A DNA stretch of 8,631 bases from NCBI GenBank assembly GCA_031288035.1, contig JAITSG010000042.1:1-8631 (forward strand), given 5' to 3'. Below, piece after piece: positions 1-6,500 of the stretch. How positions within the stretch are numbered: position 1 is the stretch's first letter; the number at the start of each line of letters is the position of its first letter. This DNA is from Rickettsiales bacterium. Its GTDB lineage: Bacteria > Pseudomonadota > Alphaproteobacteria > Rs-D84 > CACZYB01. Position numbers and translations under genes: made by a program. Below the pieces are notes generated by a model that saw only the letters and a list, made by a program, of their open reading frames with translations, did no database searches and was not told the origin of the DNA.

Positions 1-1193
1 TTAAGCACGCGCAAGACGAAGTTGCCCAGTATGTCGTTCAGGTCCTTGTTCGCGTCGTCGGCTAGCCTTTCGAACGAGAAATCGGTGTCGTCCGTTTCCG
101 GCAGGTTTTTCATTATGAAATACCGGATATAGTCTATTTCCGGGAATTCGCGTATGGCGTCGTCGGCGAATATCCCCCTGTGTTCGGATTTCGAGAATTT
201 TCCGCCGTTGAATGTCAGGTACGATATGCCCTTGAGCTCGTCGACTAGGTGGTAGTTCCGCCCGGTCGCCAAGAGCATTCCGGGAAAGAATATTGTATGG
301 AACGGCACGTTGTCCTTGCCCATGAACTCGACGTATTTAACGTCGTCGCCGAACCACCATTTTTCGTACCCGTCGCCCAGTAGGTCTTTGGTGGCCGATA
401 TGTATCCGATTGGCGCGTCGAACCACACGTAGAACACCTTGCCCTCCAGGCCGGGCCAGGCGTCCGTCGGCACCGGTATCCCCCATTTGAGGTCGCGGGT
501 TATGGATCGGTCCTCCAGCCCTTCGTCGAGCCATTTGCGCGCTATCCCGGAGGTGAGCTTGTTCCAGTCCTTCGTCTCTATCCATGCGCCGAGCCTGTCC
601 GCGACCTTCGAGAGGAGGAAGTAAAGGTGCCTGGTCTTCCTGAACTCCAGCCTAGAGGAGCCTGATATGGTCGACCTGGGGTTGATTAGGAGGCGGGGCT
701 CCAGCACCTTGGTGCAGTTTTCGCACTGGTCGCCTCTTGCCTTTTCGTATCCGCAAAAGGGGCACGTTCCCGTCACGTATCGGTCCGCGAGGAAGCGTCC
801 GTCGTCAATCGAATATATCTGTTCTTCCTCGCGTTCCTCGATAAATCCGGCCTCGTTCATTTCGCGCGCTATTTTCTGGGTGATCTCGTGGTTGGACTTG
901 CTCGACGTCCGGCCGAAATAGTCGAAGTTTATATTAAATGCGCGGTATATCTCTGCGTGCATCCTGTGGTATCTGTCGACATACTCGCGCACGTCGGCGT
1001 TTTCTTTTATGGCGCCGATTTCGGACGGCGTTCCGTGGTCGTCCGTTCCGCCTATGAACAGGACTTCGCGCCCCATGCGGCGGCAGTGGCGGGCATAGAC
1101 GTCCGAGGGCAGCAGGCAGCCGGCAAGGTGCCCGAGGTGGGGTATCCCGTTGACGTACGGGAGCGCGGAAGTTATCAGGATTTTCTTGTCCAT
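1..1193 (-). CDS. metG: Methionyl-tRNA synthetase, C-terminal end outside window
   Basis: Cytoplasmic class I synthetase that charges tRNA-Met with methionine using ATP. The frame stays open from ATG at 1193 to the window edge (397 codons). The N terminus MDKKILITSALPYVNG leads into the ATP-binding signature HLGH (residues 19-22). The connective domain carries one zinc knuckle, Cys144-Cys147 and Cys157-Cys160 (CPFC...CENC). The tRNA-proximal motif GKDNVPFHT follows, then the second signature as KFSKS (332-336), the form common in archaeal and eukaryotic-like MetRS. The visible end (about 362-397) is the start of the anticodon-binding helical domain; the rest, and any C-terminal tRNA-binding domain, lies beyond position 1. 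The start is supported by GGAG 7 nt upstream and by a promoter at 1218-1245. The gene is monocistronic at its 5' end, because an intrinsic terminator (1298-1326) separates it from the upstream small gene. The product name is certain; only the length is unknown. Confidence 0.96.
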   Translation of the reverse strand, partial: MDKKILITSALPYVNGIPHLGHLAGCLLPSDVYARHCRRMGREVLFIGGTDDHGTPSEIGAIKENADVREYVDRYHRMHAEIYRAFNINFDYFGRTSSKSNHEITQKIAREMNEAGFIEEREEEQIYSIDDGRFLADRYVTGTCPFCGYEKARGDQCENCTKVLEPRLLINPRSTISGSSRLEFRKTRHLYFLLSKVADRLGAWIETKDWNKLTSGIARKWLDEGLEDRSITRDLKWGIPVPTDAWPGLEGKVFYVWFDAPIGYISATKDLLGDGYEKWWFGDDVKYVEFMGKDNVPFHTIFFPGMLLATGRNYHLVDELKGISYLTFNGGKFSKSEHRGIFADDAIREFPEIDYIRYFIMKNLPETDDTDFSFERLADDANKDLNDILGNFVLRVL

Positions 1194-1217
1194 TTTCGAT
1201 CTCCAAATAATGTACAG

Positions 1218-1245
1218 ATCATACAATGTATTCGTCATATTTCAA
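1218..1245 (-). promoter_or_regulatory. metG promoter
   Basis: On the minus strand a -35 box TTGAAA (1240-1245) and a -10 box TATGAT (1218-1223) are 16 bp apart. The predicted start is near 1211, giving a leader of about 18 nt that contains the GGAG ribosome binding site of metG. It lies just downstream of the terminator at 1298-1326, so metG appears to be independently transcribed. Confidence 0.7.
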
Positions 1246-1297
1246 GGAATAAGAAGGGAGATGGACGAAACCGCCGGGACAATCCGCCCTTCTCGGC

Positions 1298-1326
1298 AAA
1301 AAGGCCGGGCGGCTCCCCGGCCTTTT
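1298..1326 (-). terminator. Intrinsic terminator of the 48-aa peptide gene
   Basis: A perfect 11-bp inverted repeat (AAAAGGCCGGG at 1299-1309 with CCCGGCCTTTT at 1316-1326) has a 6-nt loop. Read on the minus strand it ends in five T. It starts 12 nt past the stop codon of the small gene at 1338-1484. The A/T ends make it usable in both directions, but no plus-strand gene reaches it. It insulates metG from upstream transcription. Confidence 0.88.
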
Positions 1327-1337
1327 GAAGAAGTCCT

Positions 1338-1484
1338 TTACTTACTTGTTCCAGGGTTGGACAATCTGCATTGCGGCGCGGTCGCTTCTATGCACGACTC
1401 CGGATATCTGCCGGTAATCAACAGGTCTGCTTTCGCGCCGGCCGCCGCGAATACGGCCGTCATTAACAACAAGGTTTTCTTCAT
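1338..1484 (-). CDS. Small secreted peptide with two cysteines (48 aa)
   Basis: Unrecognised gene. Start ATG at 1484-1482, stop TAA at 1340-1338, preceded by AAAAAAGGAG with 6 nt spacing, a strong ribosome binding site. The product begins MKKTLLLMTAVFAAAGAKAD. This is a clear Sec signal peptide: two lysines, a hydrophobic core at residues 5-15, and an A-K-A site predicting cleavage after Ala19. The mature peptide would be 29 residues (Asp20-Lys48) with Cys31 and Cys39 (motif ESCIEATAPQC) and a soluble, proline-containing tail. The cysteine spacing would allow an intramolecular disulfide after export. There is no lipobox, so it is not an obvious lipoprotein. It is followed by a strong terminator and preceded by about 200 nt of potentially structured leader. 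Signal peptide, ribosome site and terminator together argue for a real gene; the function is unknown (structural peptide, signal or bacteriocin-like product are all open). Confidence 0.72.
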   Translation of the reverse strand: MKKTLLLMTAVFAAAGAKADLLITGRYPESCIEATAPQCRLSNPGTSK

Positions 1485-1494
1485 TGTCTTCTCC

Positions 1495-1696
1495 TTTTTT
1501 CGGTTTTGAACATGCACAGCAGAAAGACGCGGGGAGTTCTAAGAATCACATACAGATGACCCCGCCAGCCTTTCGGAAAATCCGTGTTGTATAGCCGACG
1601 GCTCCCCGCATGGAGCAGGGATGTTTAGGTTTTAAGCGCCAATATCAGGCGCCCTGTATGCGCGGCCTTAGAAGACCCGGCATCTTTCGCGATGCG
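1495..1696 (-). ncRNA. Candidate structured leader or small RNA upstream of the peptide gene
   Basis: About 200 nt without a credible ORF between the -10 box at 1702-1707 and the peptide gene. As minus-strand RNA it shows two collinear long-range helices: 1667-1673 with 1537-1543 (7 bp) and 1654-1661 with 1548-1555 (8 bp including one G-U), separated by a small internal loop. The enclosed part has local hairpins: 1648-1652 with 1636-1640; 1612-1616 with 1601-1605; and 1581-1584 with 1574-1577. A 5' hairpin (1691-1695 with 1680-1684) would begin almost exactly at the predicted transcript start. One outer pair is G-U only on the minus strand (A-C on plus), slightly favouring minus transcription. 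It has no terminator of its own, so it may be a 5' leader, possibly regulatory. I see no SRP, RNase P or tmRNA signatures. A 6S-like rod is possible but not shown. Confidence 0.42.
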
Positions 1697-1701
1697 GAAC
1701 C

Positions 1702-1707
1702 ATTATA
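1702..1707 (-). promoter_or_regulatory. -10 box ahead of the structured leader and peptide gene
   Basis: A perfect TATAAT is read on the minus strand in a non-coding, A+T-rich patch 41 bp past the end of the VirB3-like gene. The -35 region at normal spacing is poor (TCAAAA-like, no TTGA), so the promoter is less certain than the others in the window or may need an activator. The predicted start is near 1695, with a leader of about 210 nt before the ATG at 1484. Confidence 0.5.
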
Positions 1708-1747
1708 CGGCATAATTCCACACATTTTTGATAAAGGGGCTGTTGCC

Positions 1748-2041
1748 TTACGGCGCGAACTTGTCGCCCGGCTCCCTGACCGGGGATTTGGTCCTGAATC
1801 CTATCTTGCTCTTCGCGGCCAGGATGTTGTCTATGTGCGGCTCCCATTTTGCCACCATGATCAGGGCAAGGTGTCCGGCGCAGAAGAAGGCTATCCCTAT
1901 CCACACGTAGCCCGCCAGCCCCACGGCCAGCAGGAGGAGCATTATGGAAAAGCTGGCCGCCGCGTTCAGTATCACCAGCTTGAAAGGCGCGAAGAAGAGC
2001 CGCATGGGGCTCGCGACGGATTTGAGTATCTCTTCTTTCAT
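1748..2041 (-). CDS. Small two-helix membrane protein, VirB3-like
   Basis: A 97-residue protein. A short charged N terminus with the motif SPMRLFFAP (11-19) is followed by two hydrophobic segments (about 20-41 and 43-63), then HLALIMVAKWEPH (57-69) and a basic, proline-containing cytoplasmic tail ending DKFAP. This order (SP/RP motif, helical hairpin, His, hydrophobic run, Asp/Trp-x-Pro) and this length recall VirB3, the small inner-membrane subunit of type IV secretion systems that works with the VirB4 ATPase. The match is from memory of the family pattern and is moderate only. No other secretion gene is in the window, so it is either an orphan or an unrelated small membrane protein. The ATG at 2041 is chosen because a near-consensus promoter ends 7 nt before it. 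An upstream in-frame TTG at 2077 lies inside that promoter's -35 box and is rejected. There is no Shine-Dalgarno site, consistent with a leaderless mRNA. Confidence 0.6.
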   Translation of the reverse strand: MKEEILKSVASPMRLFFAPFKLVILNAAASFSIMLLLLAVGLAGYVWIGIAFFCAGHLALIMVAKWEPHIDNILAAKSKIGFRTKSPVREPGDKFAP

Positions 2042-2048
2042 GCCTGCG

Positions 2049-2077
2049 ATTATACGCAAAAATGGGTTGCTTTTCAA
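2049..2077 (-). promoter_or_regulatory. Promoter giving a leaderless mRNA for the VirB3-like gene
   Basis: -35 TTGAAA (2072-2077), a 17-bp spacer, and -10 TATAAT (2049-2054), read on minus. The usual start position, about 7 nt past the -10 box, falls at 2042, directly beside the ATG at 2041. The transcript would therefore begin at or within a base of the start codon. Confidence 0.8.
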
Positions 2078-2149
2078 CGAAATAAATCCGTCCGCGCGGC
2101 AGGGGTTTCGCGGGCCGGGCTCGGGGGAGTCTGGGGTCGGCCAAACGGC

Positions 2150-2178
2150 TTGAAAAAGGCGCCGGCAGGTTGTATCAT
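2150..2178 (+). promoter_or_regulatory. Promoter of the CofE-like gene
   Basis: -35 TTGAAA (2150-2155), a 17-bp spacer, and -10 TATCAT (2173-2178) on plus. The predicted start is near 2185, giving a leader of about 18 nt that includes GGAGG at 2192-2196. The promoter is divergent from that of the VirB3-like gene, with a G+C-rich block of about 70 bp between them. Confidence 0.72.
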
Positions 2179-2202
2179 CCGTTGCGAAACCGGAGGCAAG
2201 AG

Positions 2203-2928
2203 ATGAACCTGAGCTTTATTCCTGTCAAGACGCGCGTCGTGCGCCCGCCCAAGGACGAGATCTGGGACATAATCGACGGGCTGGAGGTAAAGGACGGGGA
2301 CATAGTGTTCATAACCTCCAAGATACTCGCCATACACCAGGGCCGCGCGGTCAAGGTAGGGGACGCGAGCAAGGAGGAGCTTATAAGGCGCGAAGCCAGC
2401 GCGTACCTGCCCTACGAGAACAAGGGCGGCTTCCATGTGAATCTGACCGTCACCGACAACGTTCTGATTCCCGCGGCCGGCATAGACGAGAGCAACGCAA
2501 ACGGCTATTATGTTTTGTGGCCCAGGGACGCCGACGGCCTGTGCCGCGCCGTGCGCGCGCGGATTATAAAGGGATCCGGGCTTTCCCGTCTCGGCGTGGT
2601 GATGACGGACAGCCACACCACTCCGCTGCGCTGGGGCGTGACCGGAATTGCGATAGGGCTTGCCGGCGTGGAGCCGCTCCGCGACATCCGCGGGGACGTG
2701 GACATTTTCGGGCGCAAGATGAAGGTGACGCAGGTTAATCTGGTCGATCCGCTGGCTGCCATGGCCGTCCTGCTTATGGGCGAGGCCGCGGAACAGACTC
2801 CGATAGCGATACTCCGCGGATACGGGGGGATAGGGTTTTCCGAATCCGGCTCCATGGAGGGTTTCAAGATTCCGCCGGAGCTCGACATTTACCAACCTCT
2901 GCTTGAAGTAATGAAGAAATGGAAATAA
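2203..2928 (+). CDS. CofE-like gamma-glutamyl ligase family protein
   Basis: A 241-residue protein of the F420-0:gamma-glutamyl ligase (CofE) fold. It begins MNLSFIPVKTRVV. It then shows the family core DGDIVFITSKILAIHQGR (about residues 32-49), a TVTDNVLIPAAGIDESNANG segment (about 82-101) whose acidic residues suit metal and GTP binding, and MTDSHTTPLRWGVTGIAIGLAG (about 134-155), all typical of the family. CofE adds glutamate to coenzyme F420 in actinobacteria and archaea. Stand-alone relatives in candidate-phylum bacteria are usually annotated as putative folate-metabolism gamma-glutamate ligases, with no proven substrate. Nothing else for F420 or folate is visible here, so the substrate is open. 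The ATG at 2203 has GGAGG 6 nt upstream; an in-frame TTG at 2170 overlaps the -10 box and is rejected. The gene stands alone. A bulged hairpin lies just past the stop, but no clear T-run terminator pairs with it. Confidence 0.85.
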   Translation: MNLSFIPVKTRVVRPPKDEIWDIIDGLEVKDGDIVFITSKILAIHQGRAVKVGDASKEELIRREASAYLPYENKGGFHVNLTVTDNVLIPAAGIDESNANGYYVLWPRDADGLCRAVRARIIKGSGLSRLGVVMTDSHTTPLRWGVTGIAIGLAGVEPLRDIRGDVDIFGRKMKVTQVNLVDPLAAMAVLLMGEAAEQTPIAILRGYGGIGFSESGSMEGFKIPPELDIYQPLLEVMKKWK

Positions 2929-3008
2929 CGCCGGTCGCTGCGGTTTCCGCCGATACATAGCCGACGGCGAGGCGGCATTCGCGCGAGGGGCGGTTTTTCG
3001 ATTGATTC

Positions 3009-3082
3009 TGGTTGGAGCGCAGGGATTCGAACCCCGATAAAGAGAACCAAAATCTCTTGTCCTGCCGTTAGACGACGCTCCA
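3009..3082 (-). tRNA. tRNA-Gln (anticodon UUG), CCA encoded
   Basis: A full cloverleaf reads on minus. The 7-bp acceptor pairs 3076-3082 with 3013-3019 and has U1-A72, typical of bacterial tRNA-Gln. The D arm has a 7-nt loop. The anticodon stem AGAGA/TCTCT has loop TTTTGGT with anticodon TTG (3050-3048). A 4-nt variable loop and a T arm with TTCGAAT follow. The discriminator base is A, then a genomically encoded CCA (3011-3009). It decodes CAA and, by wobble, CAG. UUG-anticodon tRNAs are substrates of the MnmE-MnmG wobble-modification enzyme, and mnmG lies in this window. A consensus promoter sits directly upstream with a leader of only about 4 nt. No classic terminator is visible downstream. 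Confidence 0.96.
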
Positions 3083-3092
3083 GGCGGAAACG

Positions 3093-3120
3093 ATTATACA
3101 ATCGGGAAAACTTATGTCAA
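3093..3120 (-). promoter_or_regulatory. tRNA-Gln promoter
   Basis: Perfect consensus boxes on minus: -35 TTGACA (3115-3120) and -10 TATAAT (3093-3098), 16 bp apart. The predicted start is near 3086, about 4 nt before the mature tRNA 5' end. It is the strongest-looking promoter in the window, as expected for a stable RNA. Confidence 0.88.
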
Positions 3121-3169
3121 CTTGCCGGGGCGGGCTTTGTCGGGCCGATCGCCCACGGCGGGCGCAAGG

Positions 3170-3535
3170 TCAGTCCGCGCCCTTGGAGAGTTCCTTTATT
3201 TTCTCCGGCGTCAGCAGGTTTTTTTTAATGTCCGGTATCTTCTTGACTGCCACCACTTCGGCTATATAGTCCTTGATGTCGCCACCGTCCGGTGCCGGGC
3301 ATTCAGCGATAAGTATCCTCGGCTCGCCAAGGAGCTTTTCCCTGGCCGCGGGATTTATATAGTCGAGTATTACGCTCGTTTCCTTGTTCTTGTATAGTAT
3401 CGCGTGTTCACCTCCGTCGTAGACAAGCTGGGGGTTTTCGGGCTCGCCGGGATATCCGCCCCGAGGCGTCAGCAGCACGGCGCACAGCCGTCCGTATTCG
3501 TTCGTCCGTATTTCGTACACCGCTGCCTGCATCAT
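3170..3535 (-). CDS. Hypothetical protein coupled to ileS (121 aa)
   Basis: Unrecognised 121-residue soluble protein beginning MMQAAVYEIRTNEYGRL. It has no signal peptide, membrane segment or cysteine cluster. The N-terminal half alternates hydrophobic and polar residues, suggesting beta strands (CAVLLTP, PQLVYDGG, HAILYKNKETSVILDYI). The C-terminal third is charged and probably helical (KKIPDIKKNLLTPEKIKELSKGAD). The ATG at 3535-3533 overlaps the ileS stop TGA by four bases (ATGA), and GGTGGAG lies 5 nt upstream inside ileS, so translation is very likely coupled to ileS. The slot after ileS is often held by lspA in other bacteria; this protein is not LspA. Past the stop, 3121-3168 can form an imperfect G+C-rich hairpin (CTTGC with GCAAG, GGGC with GCCC) without a T-run, just before the tRNA-Gln promoter. 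Being a real gene is well supported; the function is unknown. Confidence 0.8.
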   Translation of the reverse strand: MMQAAVYEIRTNEYGRLCAVLLTPRGGYPGEPENPQLVYDGGEHAILYKNKETSVILDYINPAAREKLLGEPRILIAECPAPDGGDIKDYIAEVVAVKKIPDIKKNLLTPEKIKELSKGAD

Positions 3536-6500
3536 GTTTTCTCCACCTTTAGTTCGTCCCATTGTATAAGTTCCACGGCTAGCGTGACTTTTTTCACCTC
3601 GTCCTCCCATTCCGGCGGGATTTGCGTGTCGTGGAAGAGCCTTATACGGTCGCTTACGTTAAGTCCGGCGCTTTTGCGCGCCTCCTGCACCTCCCGGATG
3701 AAGTCGCGCGCCCTGCCCTCTGTTTCAAGCTCCGGGGTGATTTCTGGGTCCAGGAGCACGACTGCCGTATTGTCCGCCGTAGCCCTGCCGAAAAGCTGGC
3801 CCTTGACGCTGACGCGCTCCTCGAATTCGCCGGGCAGGAGATCTGTGCCGGCCACGCGCGCTATGCCGCCCCCGACGGTATAGTCGCCGGCCCTGGCCGC
3901 CCGCTGTATTTCGGCGAGCCTGGGCCCCAGCCTTTTTCCGACCACCGGAGTGAATATGTAAAGCGACTTGTCGGCATAGTCTGACAGGCTTCTGGCGAAC
4001 TCGGCCGCCTTAACGTTCGATTCGCGGATTATTATGTCGGAATAGGCCCTGACGTCGCGCGCGCTCGCGATGGTCATCTTGGAAAGCGGCTGGCGCACCT
4101 TTATGCCCTTTTCCTCGCGCAGTGTCTTCGCGGCCGAGCATATGTCGCGCACCAGGTCCATTTCGCCGGCGAGCTTCGCGTCGTATTCCCTCGCCTCTGG
4201 ATACAGGGCCAGGTGCACCGACTCCTCGCCGGTCAGGCGCTTGTATATATAGTCCGCCGTGAAGGGCATCAGGGGCGCGCAGGCGCGGCAGAAGTCGGAA
4301 AGGGCCACATAAAGGGTGTCAAAGGCCCTCTGCTGGGACTTTGCCTCCGTCCCGGTACCCCAGAATCTTTCGCGCGAAAGCCGTATGTACCAGTTGTTAA
4401 GGGCGTCCAAGAATCGCTCGGCGGCCTGTGTGGCGGCGCTTGTGTCGTATGCGTCCAGGGCCGCGCGCGTCTTTTCCGTCATGCGGTCCAGGAGGGCCAG
4501 TACGTATCTGTCCATAGTCTCCAGGGACGACCGGTCGTATTTTGCCTTTATTCCGTCCGCATTGGCGTAAAGGGTGAAGAAATGGTACGCGTTGTAAAGC
4601 GGTATGATCGAGTTCCGGGCGGTTTTTGCGAGCTCGGCGCCCTCTTTCGATATTCCGACGTTCCCGCCCTTCAGGCCGGAGGAGGAAAGGAAGAACCAGC
4701 GCATCGCATCCGACCCGTATTTTTCGAAAAGTTCGGACGGTTCTGAATAGTTGCCGAGCTTTTTGGAAAGCTTCTGCCCCTTGTCGTCGAATACTAGGCC
4801 GGTGCAGCCGCAGTTCTTGTATGGTATCCGGCCGAACAGGGCCTGGCCAAGCACGGCCATAGTATAGAACCATCCGCGCGTCTGGTCGAGCCCCTCGGCT
4901 ATGAAGTCCGCCGGGAAGTTTTTCTTGAACCACTCCTTGTTCTCGAACGGATAGTGTATGGAAGCGAACGGCATGGCCCCGGATTCGAACCAGCAGTCGA
5001 ACACGTCCGGGACCCTGGTCATCTTCGATTTTCCGGTCGGATCCTTGGGGTTGGGGTACGTTATGTCTATATATGGCCTGTGCAGGTCGTCTATCTGGCG
5101 TCCGGCCCTTTCCTCTATTTCCGCGACCGAGCCGAGGACTTCCATGAACGGGTATTCGGGGTCGTCCGACTTCCATGCCGGTATGGGCGCGCCCCAGAAC
5201 CTGTTGCGCGATATTGACCAGTCCCGCGCGCCCTCCAGCCATTTGCCGAATCGGCCGTCGCGTATGTGTTCCGGGATCCAGTTTATCTTCTGGTTCGATT
5301 CCACCAGATCGCGCTTGAAGGCCGTAACCTTGACGTACCATCCGGACTGCGCGCGGTAGATAAGGGGCTTGTCCGTGCGCCAGCAGTGCGGGTACTGGTG
5401 CGTTATCTGGCCTCTTTGGAAGACCAGGCCGCGTTCCTTTAGCGCCTCGGCTATGGGCTCGTTCGCATCGAACACCTGCATTCCGGCCCAATCGGCCACT
5501 TCCGCCGTGAAGCGCCCCCGTTCGTCCACCGGACATATTATGGGGAAATTCGGGTCGTATGCTCGGCAAAGCGCGAAGTCGTCCTCGCCGAAGCCCGGCG
5601 CTATGTGCACTATTCCGGTTCCGTCGTCGTCCGTCACGAAGTCGGCTGCCAATACCTTGAACGCCCCCGGCGTGCCGGCGAAATAACCGAACAGGGGCTT
5701 GTACGAAAGCCCGGCGAGCTCCCGGCCCAATATTATTTTTTCGAGCTTCGCGCTTCCCAGCTCCTTCCTGTACCTGTCCACGCAGTTCGTGGCTAGCGTT
5801 ATGCCGCCCTCGAACACCGAGTATTCTATCTCCGCCCCTACCGCTATCATAAGGTTGGAGGGCGTCGTCCAAGGCGTGGTCGTCCAGCCGAGGAGGGTCA
5901 GCCCGTTTTCGCACGCGAACTTCGTGGTGATGGTCGTGTCCGTCCTGTCGCGGTAGCATCCAGGCTGGTTTACCTCGAAGTTCGAGAGCACGGTCTCCGC
6001 CGCCCACGAGTACGGCACCACGCGGAAGTCTTCGTAGATCAACCCCTTGCCGTAAAGTTCCTTGAACGCCCAAAGGACGGATTCGGTATAGTCCTTGTCC
6101 ATGGTCTTATACGCGCCCGCCATGTCGGCCCAGCGGCCCATGCGGTTGATTATCCCGCGCCATTCGCCGACATAGGACATGACGTCCTTGCGGCATTTTT
6201 CGACGAACTTGTCTATGCCGTAGGCTTCTATCTGCTTCTTACCGGAAAGATTTAGGTCTTTTTCGGTCTTGAGCTCTGGGGGAAGGCCATGGCAGTCCCA
6301 TCCCCACCTGCGTCTGACCTGCCTGCCCTTCATTGTCTGGTACCGTCCCGCCGTGTCCTTGTTATAGGACTGCATGGCGTGGCCGTAGTGCGGAAGGCCA
6401 TTTCCGAACGGGGGGCCGTCGTAGAACACGAATTCTTCGGCCCCTTCCCTTTGCGCGACCGACTTTTCGAATATCTTGTTTTCGTTCCAGAAATCCAGCA

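Noticed and set aside
888..1328. 146-codon open frame on plus across the metG start
   Set aside because: It overlaps metG, its promoter and the terminator at 1298-1326, and has no ribosome site or motif.
1495..1696. Naming the structured region as 6S, SRP, RNase P or tmRNA
   Set aside because: None of the conserved SRP, RNase P or tmRNA sequence elements is visible. The rod-like folding alone is not enough for 6S.
2042..2077. Upstream TTG start for the VirB3-like protein (12 extra residues)
   Set aside because: The TTG is itself the -35 box of the promoter, so the transcript would not contain it.
1610..2206. 198-codon open frame on plus across the VirB3-like gene
   Set aside because: It covers the structured leader, the VirB3-like gene and both promoters in the wrong direction. 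No recognisable protein features.
2074..2958. 294-codon open frame on minus opposite the CofE-like gene
   Set aside because: Antisense shadow of a confidently identified gene. It has low-complexity composition and no ribosome site, and it runs through both mapped divergent promoters.
1591..2968. Shared 12-mer ATAGCCGACGGC at 1591-1602 and 2957-2968, both intergenic
   Set aside because: One exact 12-mer pair is expected by chance in a window of this size, and the flanks do not align beyond it. It would be worth reopening only if it recurs in other intergenic regions of the genome.
2929..3008. Intrinsic terminator after the CofE-like gene
   Set aside because: A bulged hairpin near 2929-2968 has no T-run, and the T-run at 2994-2998 has no good stem directly before it.
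4397..6073. 558-codon open frame on minus, in a different frame from ileS
   Set aside because: It lies wholly inside ileS, is arginine- and glycine-rich as expected of an out-of-frame reading of G+C-rich DNA, and shows no domain. ileS motifs are continuous through the region.
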